DNA of 60,563 nucleotides from an uncultured Pseudomonadota bacterium (lineage in GTDB: Bacteria; Pseudomonadota; Gammaproteobacteria; Ga0077536), in the NCBI GenBank assembly GCA_903825645.1, contig CAIKBL010000043.1, positions 1-60,563 on the forward strand, written 5' to 3'. Below the pieces are notes generated by a model. That model was not told where the DNA came from. It did not search any database and saw nothing but the letters and a program-made list of their open reading frames with translations. The position numbers and the translations under genes are program-made. Shown piece by piece: positions 1 to 8,110 of the stretch (the first letter of the stretch is position 1; the number at the start of each line of letters is the position of its first letter).

Positions 1-2
1 AC

Positions 3-80
3 AACTTCACTGCAACCTACGCCTCAGATCAGATCAATGCGGCAAGTAGTTATTCCTTGGGCTCCATCCAGATCCCCTGA
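3..80 (+). CDS. possible C-terminal end of an upstream gene (partial)
   Basis: Frame 3 is open from the window edge to a TGA at 78-80 and would encode about 25 residues rich in Ser, Asn, Thr and Tyr, ending SLGSIQIP. Such composition would suit the tail of a secreted or outer-membrane protein, but the piece is too short to assign. It could equally be chance open frame in an intergenic region. Confidence 0.2.
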   Translation, partial: NFTATYASDQINAASSYSLGSIQIP

Positions 81-95
81 TGCGACACACTATCC

Positions 96-1487
96 ATGCG
101 GCCACTCGAAAAAATTACCCGCGCGTTGAGATTTGGGATCTTGATCCTGGCTCTCCCAACAGTCGGGCATTCCGCGGAGACAGGGCGTGGCACGGTAGAG
201 ACCCTGCAAAGTCGATTAAATGAGGGGAAAGTTGACCTAGCCTATGAGCCCAGCCATGGGTATTTGCTGGGATTGTTGCAATATTTCAAGATAAATTCGG
301 CATCCCAAGTGTTGGTATTCTCCAAGACAAGCTCCCTGACAACCCTAATCAGTCCCACCACCCCTCGTGCTATTTATTTTTCCGACAATGTCTATGTTGC
401 TTGGATTCCAGATAGCAAAACAATCGAAATAAGCGAAGCAGATCCAGCTAAAGGAGCGCGTTTTTACACGTTGTCACAGAAAAAAAAACATGTGGCGATT
501 GTGAAAGAGCAACCCCAAGAATGCCTAGGATGCCATCAGAGTTCGCACACGCAATGGGTTACCGGGCACCTCATGATGTCCGTGCATACCACTACTGATG
601 GTCATGTGATATCGCGGGTCGCTGGCTATGCGGACGGTCATCGCAGTCCATTAAGTGTACGATGGGGCGGTTGGTACGTTACGGGGACGACTTTGCACGA
701 TTTCCATCTTGGGAATATGCTTCCATCCGACCTTTTTCCAGTCAATGAAAAAAAGTCTTTCTCCGGAATATCGCTGACAAGCCTCAAGAGAAAAATTGAC
801 ACTTCCCGATATCCTATGCCGACGAGTGATATCGTGGCTCTGATGGTCATGGAACATCAAGTTCGCATGCAAAATCTGATCGCTGCTTTTACGCAAACAT
901 CACAAGAGATTATCAGTTCCACTCACGCGGGGGAGCGCGCAACGCTTTCGGCGTTGACGAACTCTGACGGTTTCAATTACGCGCTCAGTTCACTGCTTGA
1001 ATACATGCTGTTTCGAGACGAATACGAGCTAAAGGGAACTGTCCGGGGAACATCTGATTTCGCCAAAAAATTCTCGAACTTAGGACCTAGAGATCATTTC
1101 GGTCGGTCTCTCCGCGACTTCGATCTCCACCGTCATATCTTTCGCTATCCGTGCAGTTACCTCGTTTACGCTTCCGGCCTCCGAAAAGCGCCCGGGATCG
1201 CCACGACTTTGCTGTGGAGGCGCCTGGGCAATATTCTTCAAGGAGTCGATAGGTCACCGCCTTGGGACACCATGGGCAGTGCGGAAAAAAAAGCCGTTTT
1301 CGAAATTTTGATGGATACAAATCAGAGCTTTGCAAACGTTATTAGGGCGGACCAAATATCAGGAAATGATCGCCTCGGCAAAAAATTCGACGTGACCGAT
1401 GAAACGAGCGGGCCTTATGATCGTACAGATCTGCGCCCTATAGCGATAAAAAATCCGGAGTCTAATTCTAATCTCGCGAGGCGATAA
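96..1487 (+). CDS. secreted single-haem-motif protein of unknown function
   Basis: A 463-residue protein with an N-terminal signal peptide (hydrophobic run about residues 12-26, likely cleaved after HSA). One CxxCH haem-binding motif lies in ECLGCHQSSHTQWVTGHL (near residue 145), followed by RWGGWYVTG and, later, RYPCSYLVYASG. I recall the same trio of motifs in uncharacterised proteins, notably from planctomycetes, so this looks like a conserved family rather than an ordinary cytochrome c. Periplasmic location and covalent haem attachment are inferred from the signal peptide plus CxxCH. There is no obvious ribosome binding site before the ATG at 96, so the start is uncertain. Its 3' end overlaps the convergent transglycosylase gene by 20 bp. 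It stands alone on the plus strand and is not obviously part of the neighbouring aromatic pathway. Confidence 0.7.
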   Translation: MRPLEKITRALRFGILILALPTVGHSAETGRGTVETLQSRLNEGKVDLAYEPSHGYLLGLLQYFKINSASQVLVFSKTSSLTTLISPTTPRAIYFSDNVYVAWIPDSKTIEISEADPAKGARFYTLSQKKKHVAIVKEQPQECLGCHQSSHTQWVTGHLMMSVHTTTDGHVISRVAGYADGHRSPLSVRWGGWYVTGTTLHDFHLGNMLPSDLFPVNEKKSFSGISLTSLKRKIDTSRYPMPTSDIVALMVMEHQVRMQNLIAAFTQTSQEIISSTHAGERATLSALTNSDGFNYALSSLLEYMLFRDEYELKGTVRGTSDFAKKFSNLGPRDHFGRSLRDFDLHRHIFRYPCSYLVYASGLRKAPGIATTLLWRRLGNILQGVDRSPPWDTMGSAEKKAVFEILMDTNQSFANVIRADQISGNDRLGKKFDVTDETSGPYDRTDLRPIAIKNPESNSNLARR

Positions 1488-2346
1488 CCCGGAAATAACG
1501 CTCTAATGTGCGCACTCGCGAAAGGTAGAGACTGACATCATGATCACCGCAATGCTGTCCTGTCGCCAGTCGTAGCCCTCGCGCCGCGAAAGTCGCCGCA
1601 GCGCCGGCACCACAGAGATGGGTAATAATCGCCACGTCCTGCTTCTGAGCGAGCGAAACGTCCTGCAGCCCTTCGTGGGCAAGAATGTCGGTGACATGTC
1701 GATCGAGGTTCGCCGCGGTAAGTTCGACGGCGTGCGAAGGTAGCACGCGGGTATAAAGTCCCGTGAACCAACAGCTGCGCCAATCATCCCAACGACCCGA
1801 GCGCGTCACCTGATGATCTCTGATGCAGTACTGGCGAGCCTCTTTGAAGGTCCCATCGGTGATTTGAAACATACCGACCGCACTCGACGCTGGTCGATAA
1901 ATTTTGAGGAGATCAGGGGCAAACGACCACCGCCAATACGTTCTAGCAACGGGATTGCCCGAAGCTTCGGTTTGGGCAAGCGCCGCAAGCAACGTCGGCG
2001 TCATCACCTCCGTTGAATTACGCTTAAAAAGTGCCCCATAAGCCTGCCAGGTTGCGCTCGGTCGTTTGTAGAACGCGCTGCTCACCGGGAAAAAGAGCTC
2101 GCTCGGTTTATGGTAGATCTGGTAACACCAGTTACCACCCAACAGGAGTGCACCGACGAACATAAGCCCGGCCATGAACTGGATAGAGCTTGGCAGGTAT
2201 TTCAAAATGCCGAGCCAACGCATCGCCCAACCTAGACGGGCGAGTTCAGGTGAGGCCCGTTTCCGCAACTTGCGCGAACGCGAGGTTGACTGTCGGGCTT
2301 TACGGCGGGGTGCACCAACCTGACGAGAAATAGGGGTGCGTGGCAT
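1468..2346 (-). CDS. membrane-anchored lytic transglycosylase-like protein (SLT domain)
   Basis: A 292-residue protein with a strongly basic N-terminus (Arg/Lys-rich to about residue 38), one membrane segment near residues 53-72, and a C-terminal domain resembling soluble lytic transglycosylases. The pattern AALAQTEASGNP contains the likely catalytic Glu, and SSAVGMFQITDGTF matches the glycine/Gln-Ile-Thr motif of goose-lysozyme-like SLT folds. Predicted role: cleavage of peptidoglycan glycan strands from the periplasmic side of the inner membrane. It lies 36 bp downstream of the epoxide-hydrolase-like gene on the same strand, but nothing ties it functionally to aromatic catabolism. Its 3' end overlaps the convergent haem-protein gene. 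Confidence 0.7.
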   Translation of the reverse strand: MPRTPISRQVGAPRRKARQSTSRSRKLRKRASPELARLGWAMRWLGILKYLPSSIQFMAGLMFVGALLLGGNWCYQIYHKPSELFFPVSSAFYKRPSATWQAYGALFKRNSTEVMTPTLLAALAQTEASGNPVARTYWRWSFAPDLLKIYRPASSAVGMFQITDGTFKEARQYCIRDHQVTRSGRWDDWRSCWFTGLYTRVLPSHAVELTAANLDRHVTDILAHEGLQDVSLAQKQDVAIITHLCGAGAAATFAARGLRLATGQHCGDHDVSLYLSRVRTLERYFRVIASRD

Positions 2347-2382
2347 CCGGCGCTACGCCATCCTTATCGCGGGATAAACACG

Positions 2383-3426
2383 TTATTCTACGCTGAGATC
2401 TGAAACTGGCCAGTGCGTCGGGACCGCATGCACCAACCAACGGCACAGGGCAGCATTGACCACACGCGGCTTCTCCTGCGCCATCCAGTGACCGCTGTCG
2501 ATGACTTCTTCGTCCAAAGCCGGACAGCGGCGCCGCATCGGCTCGGCGAGTTGGGACTGGACCGTCTCACAAACGTAGTCGTAACGCGCGTGCAAAAACA
2601 GGACTGGCATGGCCAGCGTTTCGGTCGCGCTCGCCACAAATGCCGCGTTAGCCGCGTGATTCATATAGTAAGCGTCAGGCCCGAAGAATCCGTTACGCCC
2701 AAGTGCTTCTGCGTAGCGACGCGCATCGTCCTCGCTCACGACATCCTCATCGAGGGGCAAATCCGGCGCCGCCTCGAGAGGTCCAAACCAACCACCGCTC
2801 TGCCGTACCCGTGCGGTGAAAGCAGGCAACCCAGCTCCCGCCGGGTCGCCTTGACGAAATAGCAGTTTGACCGTCCGGTACGGATCGGCCTCGAAGACCG
2901 CTGTTGCCCGGCTAAAGTTCTCCTCGTAGAACTTGATGTAATCCCACTGGCCATAGGGAAATTCCGCAACCGGATAAATCGTTCGATCGATCAGTGGGAG
3001 CAAACCACTCAGTCCGTTCTCTAACACGAAGTACGGCACACAGAGATTGGCGATCCCCAGACACCGCTCCGGGTGCAGACGCGCTAGACTCCAGACCGTC
3101 GGACTACCCCAATCATGTCCGATCCAGACCGCTGCCGAGCGACCAAGTCCCGCCAGGAGTTCAAGCATATCGGCGACCACTTCTGATTGCGCATAGGCCG
3201 AGATCTCTTGATAAGTCGAAGACTGTCCGTAGCCTCGCATGTCAGGCGCGATAGCGCGGAATCCCAGTCCGCCAAATACGGGCAATTGATGTCGCCAACT
3301 GAGTCCAAGCTCAGGCCATCCATGCACGAAAATAAGGAGTGGACCGTCTTCCGGTCCGGCCGCCAGATAATGGGTCGTATGACGGGTTGACGTGTGGAAG
3401 TGAGACTCAAGCGATAGTTCAGTCAT
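2383..3426 (-). CDS. alpha/beta hydrolase, epoxide hydrolase-like
   Basis: A 347-residue alpha/beta hydrolase. It has the oxyanion motif HGWP (residues 35-38), a nucleophile elbow GHDWGS with Asp at about 105 rather than Ser, a likely acid Asp near 283 and a catalytic His near 313 in DSGHW. Asp as nucleophile plus HGWP is the signature of soluble epoxide hydrolases (or the related haloalkane dehalogenases). Cap-domain Tyr candidates lie near 167 and 253, which favours epoxide hydrolase. It is the last gene after dmpB, 82 bp downstream on the same strand, so it may be co-transcribed with the phenol hydroxylase and handle arene or alkene oxides made by it. That link is inference. The ATG at 3426 was chosen because it begins the conserved domain. 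Confidence 0.75.
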   Translation of the reverse strand: MTELSLESHFHTSTRHTTHYLAAGPEDGPLLIFVHGWPELGLSWRHQLPVFGGLGFRAIAPDMRGYGQSSTYQEISAYAQSEVVADMLELLAGLGRSAAVWIGHDWGSPTVWSLARLHPERCLGIANLCVPYFVLENGLSGLLPLIDRTIYPVAEFPYGQWDYIKFYEENFSRATAVFEADPYRTVKLLFRQGDPAGAGLPAFTARVRQSGGWFGPLEAAPDLPLDEDVVSEDDARRYAEALGRNGFFGPDAYYMNHAANAAFVASATETLAMPVLFLHARYDYVCETVQSQLAEPMRRRCPALDEEVIDSGHWMAQEKPRVVNAALCRWLVHAVPTHWPVSDLSVE

Positions 3427-3508
3427 ACAGCACGCCGGTTACCTATGATGCGTCAAGCATAGCATGCAAGAAATCGCTGCTTAGCCCCGCAACCGTCCAG
3501 CGAAGTGC

Positions 3509-4429
3509 TCACGTCACCACATTCAGGAAATTCTCGTTCAACTTCCTGTCGTGATAAAAGATCGCGCGCCCAATTTGGTCAGCGGTCCAGGTGATCGGTT
3601 GATGGTCTGGGTACCACGTATAATCCCCGCAGAACACTTCGTTGCGATTACCGGAAGGGTCAAAGAAGTAGATGGTACGTCCCCGAGTAATGCCATGCCG
3701 TGTCGGCCCGAGGTCAAGGGAGATCTCATGCATGGAGATGATATCTGCTGCCCGTAGCACTTCTTCCCAAGTGCCGATCAGGAACGACGCATGGTGAAAC
3801 TTGTTATCTTCGGCATGGCGGACGAAAGCGATATCGTGCGCTTTGTTGGAGCAGGACAGAAAAGCCGCAATGACAAAATCGCCATCGACAACTTTCTCTG
3901 TCAGGTCAAATTTGAGCACTTCCGTCAGCACCTTGATCGTAGCATCCAGATCCGCGCCATACAGTAGGCAATGATCAAAACGCTGCGCCTGCATACCCTT
4001 GATCCCCTCTAGCCAGGGATCCGGATTGACCCGCCCGAGTCCATTACCCATGTAATCCTTCTGCGCATAAAGATCGATGGCGTGTCCCGTTGGCAGCGTG
4101 AAACGAACCCGCTCACCGCAATGACTCAGTTCACCAGCCGCGAGACGCGCCGTCTTGCACCCGTACGCGTTCAAATCCTTCTCCAGACTATCCAGTGCCG
4201 CGGCGCTGATCACCTTGAAGGCCATCGAATCCATGCCGGGTCGGTCCGCTTCGCGGAGAACGACTGAAAACCAGTCCTGCTCATCCCACCCTTTAAGATA
4301 CACACGCCCCTGCCCGTCACGTTCAATTTCCTGCAAACCGAGGCGATCACGGTAATGAACCACCGCGGCTTCCAGATCGAGAACGCGCAACACAACATGA
4401 CCGGGCCGTAGAACAGGTGACTGTGCCAT
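3509..4429 (-). CDS. dmpB: catechol 2,3-dioxygenase (extradiol, XylE/DmpB type)
   Basis: A 306-residue extradiol dioxygenase closely resembling XylE along its whole length (for example [13 protein letters not shown] near the start and [13 protein letters not shown] near the end). Two vicinal-oxygen-chelate domains are present, with Fe(II) ligands His153, His213 and Glu264 in the motifs [16 protein letters not shown] and NRNEVFCG. It opens catechol to 2-hydroxymuconic semialdehyde. The start is the ATG at 4429, preceded by GGAGAGGAA; an upstream in-frame TTG at 4447 has no support. It follows the ferredoxin gene by 18 bp, exactly as in dmpQ-dmpB, where the ferredoxin reactivates oxidised dioxygenase. 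A second, more divergent copy lies at 11.2-12.1 kb. Confidence 0.95.
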   Translation of the reverse strand: MAQSPVLRPGHVVLRVLDLEAAVVHYRDRLGLQEIERDGQGRVYLKGWDEQDWFSVVLREADRPGMDSMAFKVISAAALDSLEKDLNAYGCKTARLAAGELSHCGERVRFTLPTGHAIDLYAQKDYMGNGLGRVNPDPWLEGIKGMQAQRFDHCLLYGADLDATIKVLTEVLKFDLTEKVVDGDFVIAAFLSCSNKAHDIAFVRHAEDNKFHHASFLIGTWEEVLRAADIISMHEISLDLGPTRHGITRGRTIYFFDPSGNRNEVFCGDYTWYPDHQPITWTADQIGRAIFYHDRKLNENFLNVVT

Positions 4430-4447
4430 CGAAAAATTCCTCTCCAA

Positions 4448-4789
4448 CTACGTGACGGGTTGGCTTGCACCCGTGGCGCAAGCCATTTTTTTTTGCATCC
4501 GGCCGACGATCTTCAGATCGATATCGCTCATGGGCGATAACCGACATGCCAGCGCCACGCCTACAGTTTCTTCTGCTTCACTCACATGTGCACGGCTCAT
4601 TCTTTGGGTGGTGAATCGCCCCCCCCTTATCTGGACTTTGCACACACCACAACCACCACCGCGACACCCGACGGGGATCCCCACGCGCCCTAGCCGCTCC
4701 ATCGCTTTCAGAATATTTTCGCCGGCGCGACACGGAAAGCTCTCTCCAGTATCCAGGATCCGCACTTCGAAGGTCATCTCGGTCTGCAT
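4448..4789 (-). CDS. dmpQ: [2Fe-2S] ferredoxin for dioxygenase reactivation (XylT/DmpQ)
   Basis: A 113-residue plant-type ferredoxin with cluster ligands Cys42, Cys47, Cys50 and Cys82 in GCRGGGCGVC and ALACRL, the hallmark arrangement of XylT. In the TOL and dmp pathways this protein re-reduces the active-site iron of catechol 2,3-dioxygenase after oxidative inactivation. It lies between the reductase dmpP (4-bp gap) and dmpB (18-bp gap), matching canonical order. A second possible start is the ATG at 4777 (MTFEV), which would give a four-residue shorter protein. The C-terminal extension after Cys82 is typical of the XylT group. Confidence 0.93.
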   Translation of the reverse strand: MQTEMTFEVRILDTGESFPCRAGENILKAMERLGRVGIPVGCRGGGCGVCKVQIRGGRFTTQRMSRAHVSEAEETVGVALACRLSPMSDIDLKIVGRMQKKMACATGASQPVT

Positions 4790-4793
4790 CGGT

Positions 4794-5858
4794 TCAGAGC
4801 CGTCTAAACAACGGGCTACGGGCGAGTCCCTGGGCCGCGTCAGCGGCAGTCAGGAACTTTTCCATGTAAATATCCCGTTCGAAAAGTCGTCCTTGCATCA
4901 GCGTCCGCACGCAGGCCTCTATCATGGCCGGCGGACCACAGAGGTAGGCCTTATGCCCGTCAAAACGTCCATTGAAAAGACGCGCCGCGACTTCGTGTAC
5001 CCACCCTATCTCGCCAGTCCAGGCATCGTCAGTTGCGGGCTCAGAGAGCACAGGGACATAAGTAAAGTGCGCGTGGTGCGCCGCAAGCGTTTCAAATAAC
5101 TCGGCGTAATACAGTTCACTGCGGCACCGTGCCCCGTAAACTAGCATCACTGCCCGCTCATCTCCCCGTTCGAGGAGTTCGAGAATCATGGATTTCGGAC
5201 TCGACAACCCAGAGCCACCCGCCAGAAAAAGTAGCGGCTCTGGCGCTGAGTGTCGGATAAAAAAGCGTCCGAACGGTCCGCTGCACCGTACAGCATCCCC
5301 TACGCGAAGTTGCTCACAGAGATAGGTCGTGGCGATCCCGCCCGCAACGTGGCGGACATTTAGTTCCAACTCGTGACAATGCCGCGGGTTCGAAGCCAGA
5401 GAGAAAGCCCGCGCGTCACCGAACCCGGGTACGTCTACGTTCAGATATTGCCCTGCCTGAAACGCCAATCCTCCAGGTGCCTCGAGAAAAATGGCCTTTA
5501 TCGTGGGCGTTAGCACCTCGATACGCGAGACACGCGCGGTAAAATCGCGTACCGCATGATTCTCGGCATCGGGTTCGGGATCGATATCCGCCTCAATGAC
5601 GCAATCGGATAAGAGAACCGACGCACAAGCCAAACACTTGCCCTCCGAACGCTCTATATCCATGAGCGCAAAGGAAGAGGCATCCGCGGTGTGCTCCAGT
5701 TCCCCATCCAGCACCTGCACCTTGCAGGTGCCGCACAATCCATGGTGACAGGCATAGGGCAACCAGATTCCGGCGCGTAAGCAAGCGTCCAGCACGCGCT
5801 GGCCTTCTTCCACCTCGATGGTCTCTCCTAATGGTTCAATGGTGAGCTGATAAGACAT
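4794..5858 (-). CDS. dmpP: phenol hydroxylase reductase component P5 (DmpP)
   Basis: A 354-residue flavoprotein reductase. Residues 1-90 form a plant-type [2Fe-2S] domain with Cys37, Cys42, Cys45 and Cys78 (CHHGLCGTC and CLACA). An FAD-binding barrel follows (ARAFSLAS), then an NADH-binding domain (FLAGGSGLSSPKSMI, and YLCGPPAMI near the end). It carries electrons from NADH to the diiron centre of DmpN. The tail EKFLTAADAAQ closely matches DmpP, and the length is essentially identical to the 353 residues of that protein. It sits 23 bp after dmpO and 4 bp before dmpQ. It would act in the cytoplasm as part of the multicomponent hydroxylase. Confidence 0.95.
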   Translation of the reverse strand: MSYQLTIEPLGETIEVEEGQRVLDACLRAGIWLPYACHHGLCGTCKVQVLDGELEHTADASSFALMDIERSEGKCLACASVLLSDCVIEADIDPEPDAENHAVRDFTARVSRIEVLTPTIKAIFLEAPGGLAFQAGQYLNVDVPGFGDARAFSLASNPRHCHELELNVRHVAGGIATTYLCEQLRVGDAVRCSGPFGRFFIRHSAPEPLLFLAGGSGLSSPKSMILELLERGDERAVMLVYGARCRSELYYAELFETLAAHHAHFTYVPVLSEPATDDAWTGEIGWVHEVAARLFNGRFDGHKAYLCGPPAMIEACVRTLMQGRLFERDIYMEKFLTAADAAQGLARSPLFRRL

Positions 5859-5881
5859 AAATGCCGCATTCCTAAGGTCGA

Positions 5882-6241
5882 CTAAACCCCACTGCCCTTC
5901 ACGCCATCTAGGCCCGGTTGATAGAAGCTCAAATAGCTCATGTGCGTCACCCCGTTTTCAGTTAGCGTTTTATCCAAGTCGGGATCCCAGGGTTGGCTGT
6001 CATGGGTCCACCGGAGGCGACCGAGATCGAGATGAGACATGTCTGGGTGGTGATTGTGATCGGGGATAAACATCTGCTCAATAAACAACCGCAGCGTCAT
6101 CTCAGGCGATAGTCGGTAAGCGGCAGGGGCCGGCACCAGCAAATGGTGCTCCCAGCAGCAGTAAATATTGATATCCCCACCATAGTTTTCTACCCGATCA
6201 GCGCACGGAAAATCATAATCGCCAATGGTCACCATCCCCAT
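5882..6241 (-). CDS. dmpO: phenol hydroxylase P4 subunit (DmpO)
   Basis: A 119-residue protein, the same length as DmpO, the small gamma subunit of the phenol hydroxylase oxygenase. The N-terminal region MVTIGDYDFPCADRVENY fits the family's YDFP.xD.xENF pattern, and the C-terminus contains ENGVTHMSYLSFYQPGLDG. The start is the ATG at 6241, preceded by GAGGAGA six bases away. A longer upstream reading frame overlaps dmpN and is not needed. The start lies 11 bp after the dmpN stop. It completes the alpha2-beta2-gamma2 oxygenase with DmpN and DmpL. An in-frame ATG at 6235 is an alternative start. Confidence 0.93.
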   Translation of the reverse strand: MGMVTIGDYDFPCADRVENYGGDINIYCCWEHHLLVPAPAAYRLSPEMTLRLFIEQMFIPDHNHHPDMSHLDLGRLRWTHDSQPWDPDLDKTLTENGVTHMSYLSFYQPGLDGVKGSGV

Positions 6242-6252
6242 CTGGTCTCTCC

Positions 6253-7782
6253 TCAGGCCGCTGCCGTGGACGGCGTGGTGTCCTTGCCGCCATGCCACTT
6301 AAGCCAGTTTTGGTAATCATCGGAACTGTAGTAATCGCCGGCCTCGCTGCCCATTGGACAGCGCAGCCAAGCAGCGTATTCAGGCAGAGTGCGCGCCCCG
6401 CCTGCATTCCCCTGATAAATCTGCTGTGGCGGAATATAAGCCTGACAGAACTTCTCCGGCTCATTAACGAAGATGTCTTTACAACCATCTGAGCAAAAAT
6501 TGAATTTCATCCCCTTCCACTGATAATGCCGCACAGACTGCTTCATCGGATTGTCGACCTCCGTAAAGAAATCAGGGACCTGGCAAGTCTGACACACCAA
6601 CGGCAATCGATTCGTAAAGAAGCGGTTTCCTGCCTTCTCCATCTGGCCGAACAATTCAAAACGGGGTCGGTAGAACCGATCAAAAGTCTCGCCATATTTA
6701 TCGGAAAGCCAATCCATTTCATACGGCTGCGGTAGCCAAGTGTGGAATCCGGTCGCCGGGCAAGCTGTATAAAATACGCTCCAGGCTTGATGCGTGATAT
6801 GCATTTTTTCTTTAGTCGCGACCTCGTGATATTTGGGCATCCGGATCCCGTAGCGACTCAGATCGTTAAATAGCGCAAAACCATTCTCTTCCCAGTAAAT
6901 CCCCCAAGCCTCAGCCCACGACATGACCTTCCTCGGCAACATGTAATCCATCATGGTGCCGACCAGTGCTAGCAGGCGATAACCGCGCCAGAACCACTTG
7001 TCGATGTAGCGCTGCATGATGGGAACATTATCCTCATGCTGTTCAAGCACGAACTTGACTACCTCAATACCGAGGGTCATATGTCGAGATTCATCCGATT
7101 GCGCCGAAAATCCGAAGGTAGTCGTCGCGATGTCTCCGTTGTAGGCCGCACCCGACACAAATGGCATAAACAGCAGATTGGTCAGCACATACTCAAAAGC
7201 GAACGAAATCGATGTCACGAACTCAAACGGTCCGGCCCCCATCGCATCCTCAAAGAACGACTTAGGGATCGACAGGTACCAGGCGCGATCACGCAGGTGG
7301 TTCGCCTGATGAAATCCGCCGAAATGCTTGTTGTAATGGCTAAAAGCGTGCATCTGAGTCTGCGCGTGTCGCAGTTCATCGAGCGCTTGCATCTGGCAGG
7401 CAACGCGTGCCCCCGCCCCGCGAAACTGTCGCCCGACATGGGCAAAGCCCCTGTGCGCATAATATTCTAGTGGGGTAATACCTTGCAGCCAAAGCTTGAT
7501 GGCGGTCATGTAACGGGCATCCGACAGATTCAATTGTCCGTTATTCTGACTAAAGCTATCCAGGATGGCGTAAAGCTTCCGCTCTTTTTCTGCCTGATAT
7601 TTCCAGTACGCTTCCATTGTTAGCCGGAACGGATCTTCCCACTTATCCCAATTTTTTATCTTGATCCCTTCATACTTGTCATAGGGAAAGACCTTATCCA
7701 TGGGCTGATACGTGGTCTCCCAATCGAGACCACGCGTCATGAGCTGATATTTTTCTTTCAGACTTAGCTTCGGTTGCGCCAC
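6253..7782 (-). CDS. dmpN: phenol hydroxylase large oxygenase subunit P3 (DmpN)
   Basis: A 509-residue catalytic alpha subunit of the soluble diiron monooxygenase family. All six iron ligands are visible: Glu106 (TPLEYY), Glu136 and His139 (DELRHAQ), Glu197 (FAFEYV), Glu231 and His234 (SDESRHM). A C-terminal CxxC plus CxxxC pair (CQTCQ, FCSDGC) matches the zinc-binding region of phenol hydroxylases. It hydroxylates phenol to catechol with O2 and electrons from DmpP. The start is taken as GTG at 7782 because AAGGGAG lies directly upstream and MAQPKLSLKEKY aligns with the DmpN N-terminus. The longer frame from 7851 would overlap dmpM. The gap to dmpM is 19 bp. Confidence 0.96.
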   Translation of the reverse strand: MAQPKLSLKEKYQLMTRGLDWETTYQPMDKVFPYDKYEGIKIKNWDKWEDPFRLTMEAYWKYQAEKERKLYAILDSFSQNNGQLNLSDARYMTAIKLWLQGITPLEYYAHRGFAHVGRQFRGAGARVACQMQALDELRHAQTQMHAFSHYNKHFGGFHQANHLRDRAWYLSIPKSFFEDAMGAGPFEFVTSISFAFEYVLTNLLFMPFVSGAAYNGDIATTTFGFSAQSDESRHMTLGIEVVKFVLEQHEDNVPIMQRYIDKWFWRGYRLLALVGTMMDYMLPRKVMSWAEAWGIYWEENGFALFNDLSRYGIRMPKYHEVATKEKMHITHQAWSVFYTACPATGFHTWLPQPYEMDWLSDKYGETFDRFYRPRFELFGQMEKAGNRFFTNRLPLVCQTCQVPDFFTEVDNPMKQSVRHYQWKGMKFNFCSDGCKDIFVNEPEKFCQAYIPPQQIYQGNAGGARTLPEYAAWLRCPMGSEAGDYYSSDDYQNWLKWHGGKDTTPSTAAA

Positions 7783-7801
7783 GACATGCTCCCTTAAAAG
7801 A

Positions 7802-8110
7802 CTACGCGCTGTGACCTGATGGTCCCCAGGCCAAGATGAATTCGTCTTCACTCTCCTCGATATTCCCCGCGAGCGAAATCAAGTTGATATGCATACTTTG
7901 CAGATCAAAATTTCTACCGATTTTCTCCTCAATCGTCGAACGCCGGACGACTAAGAGATACGGCACATCAATTTTGATCATCGCCGGCATCTCACTGACA
8001 ACAGCGCCGGGATTGTCCTCAAGAATCGATTCAATGATTGGACGTGCTTCCTCATTATTCTGAAAAGAAATGAAGACCTTGTTGTGTGTTGCGTCATTCG
8101 CGACGCTCAT
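7802..8110 (-). CDS. dmpM: phenol hydroxylase coupling/effector protein P2 (DmpM)
   Basis: A 102-residue cofactorless effector protein of the MmoB/DmpM family. The central pattern NPGAVVSEMPAMIKID and the segment VRRSTIEEKIGRNFD correspond to the conserved core that binds the oxygenase and tunes turnover. It is slightly longer than DmpM (about 90 residues). The ATG at 8110 overlaps the dmpL stop in an ATGA arrangement, indicating translational coupling. It lies between dmpL and dmpN, as in all dmpKLMNOP operons. Confidence 0.93.
   Translation of the reverse strand: MSVANDATHNKVFISFQNNEEARPIIESILEDNPGAVVSEMPAMIKIDVPYLLVVRRSTIEEKIGRNFDLQSMHINLISLAGNIEESEDEFILAWGPSGHSA

Noticed and set aside
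4452-5099. 215-codon plus-strand ORF over dmpQ and dmpP
   Set aside because: Antisense to two firmly identified genes and lacking any family pattern.
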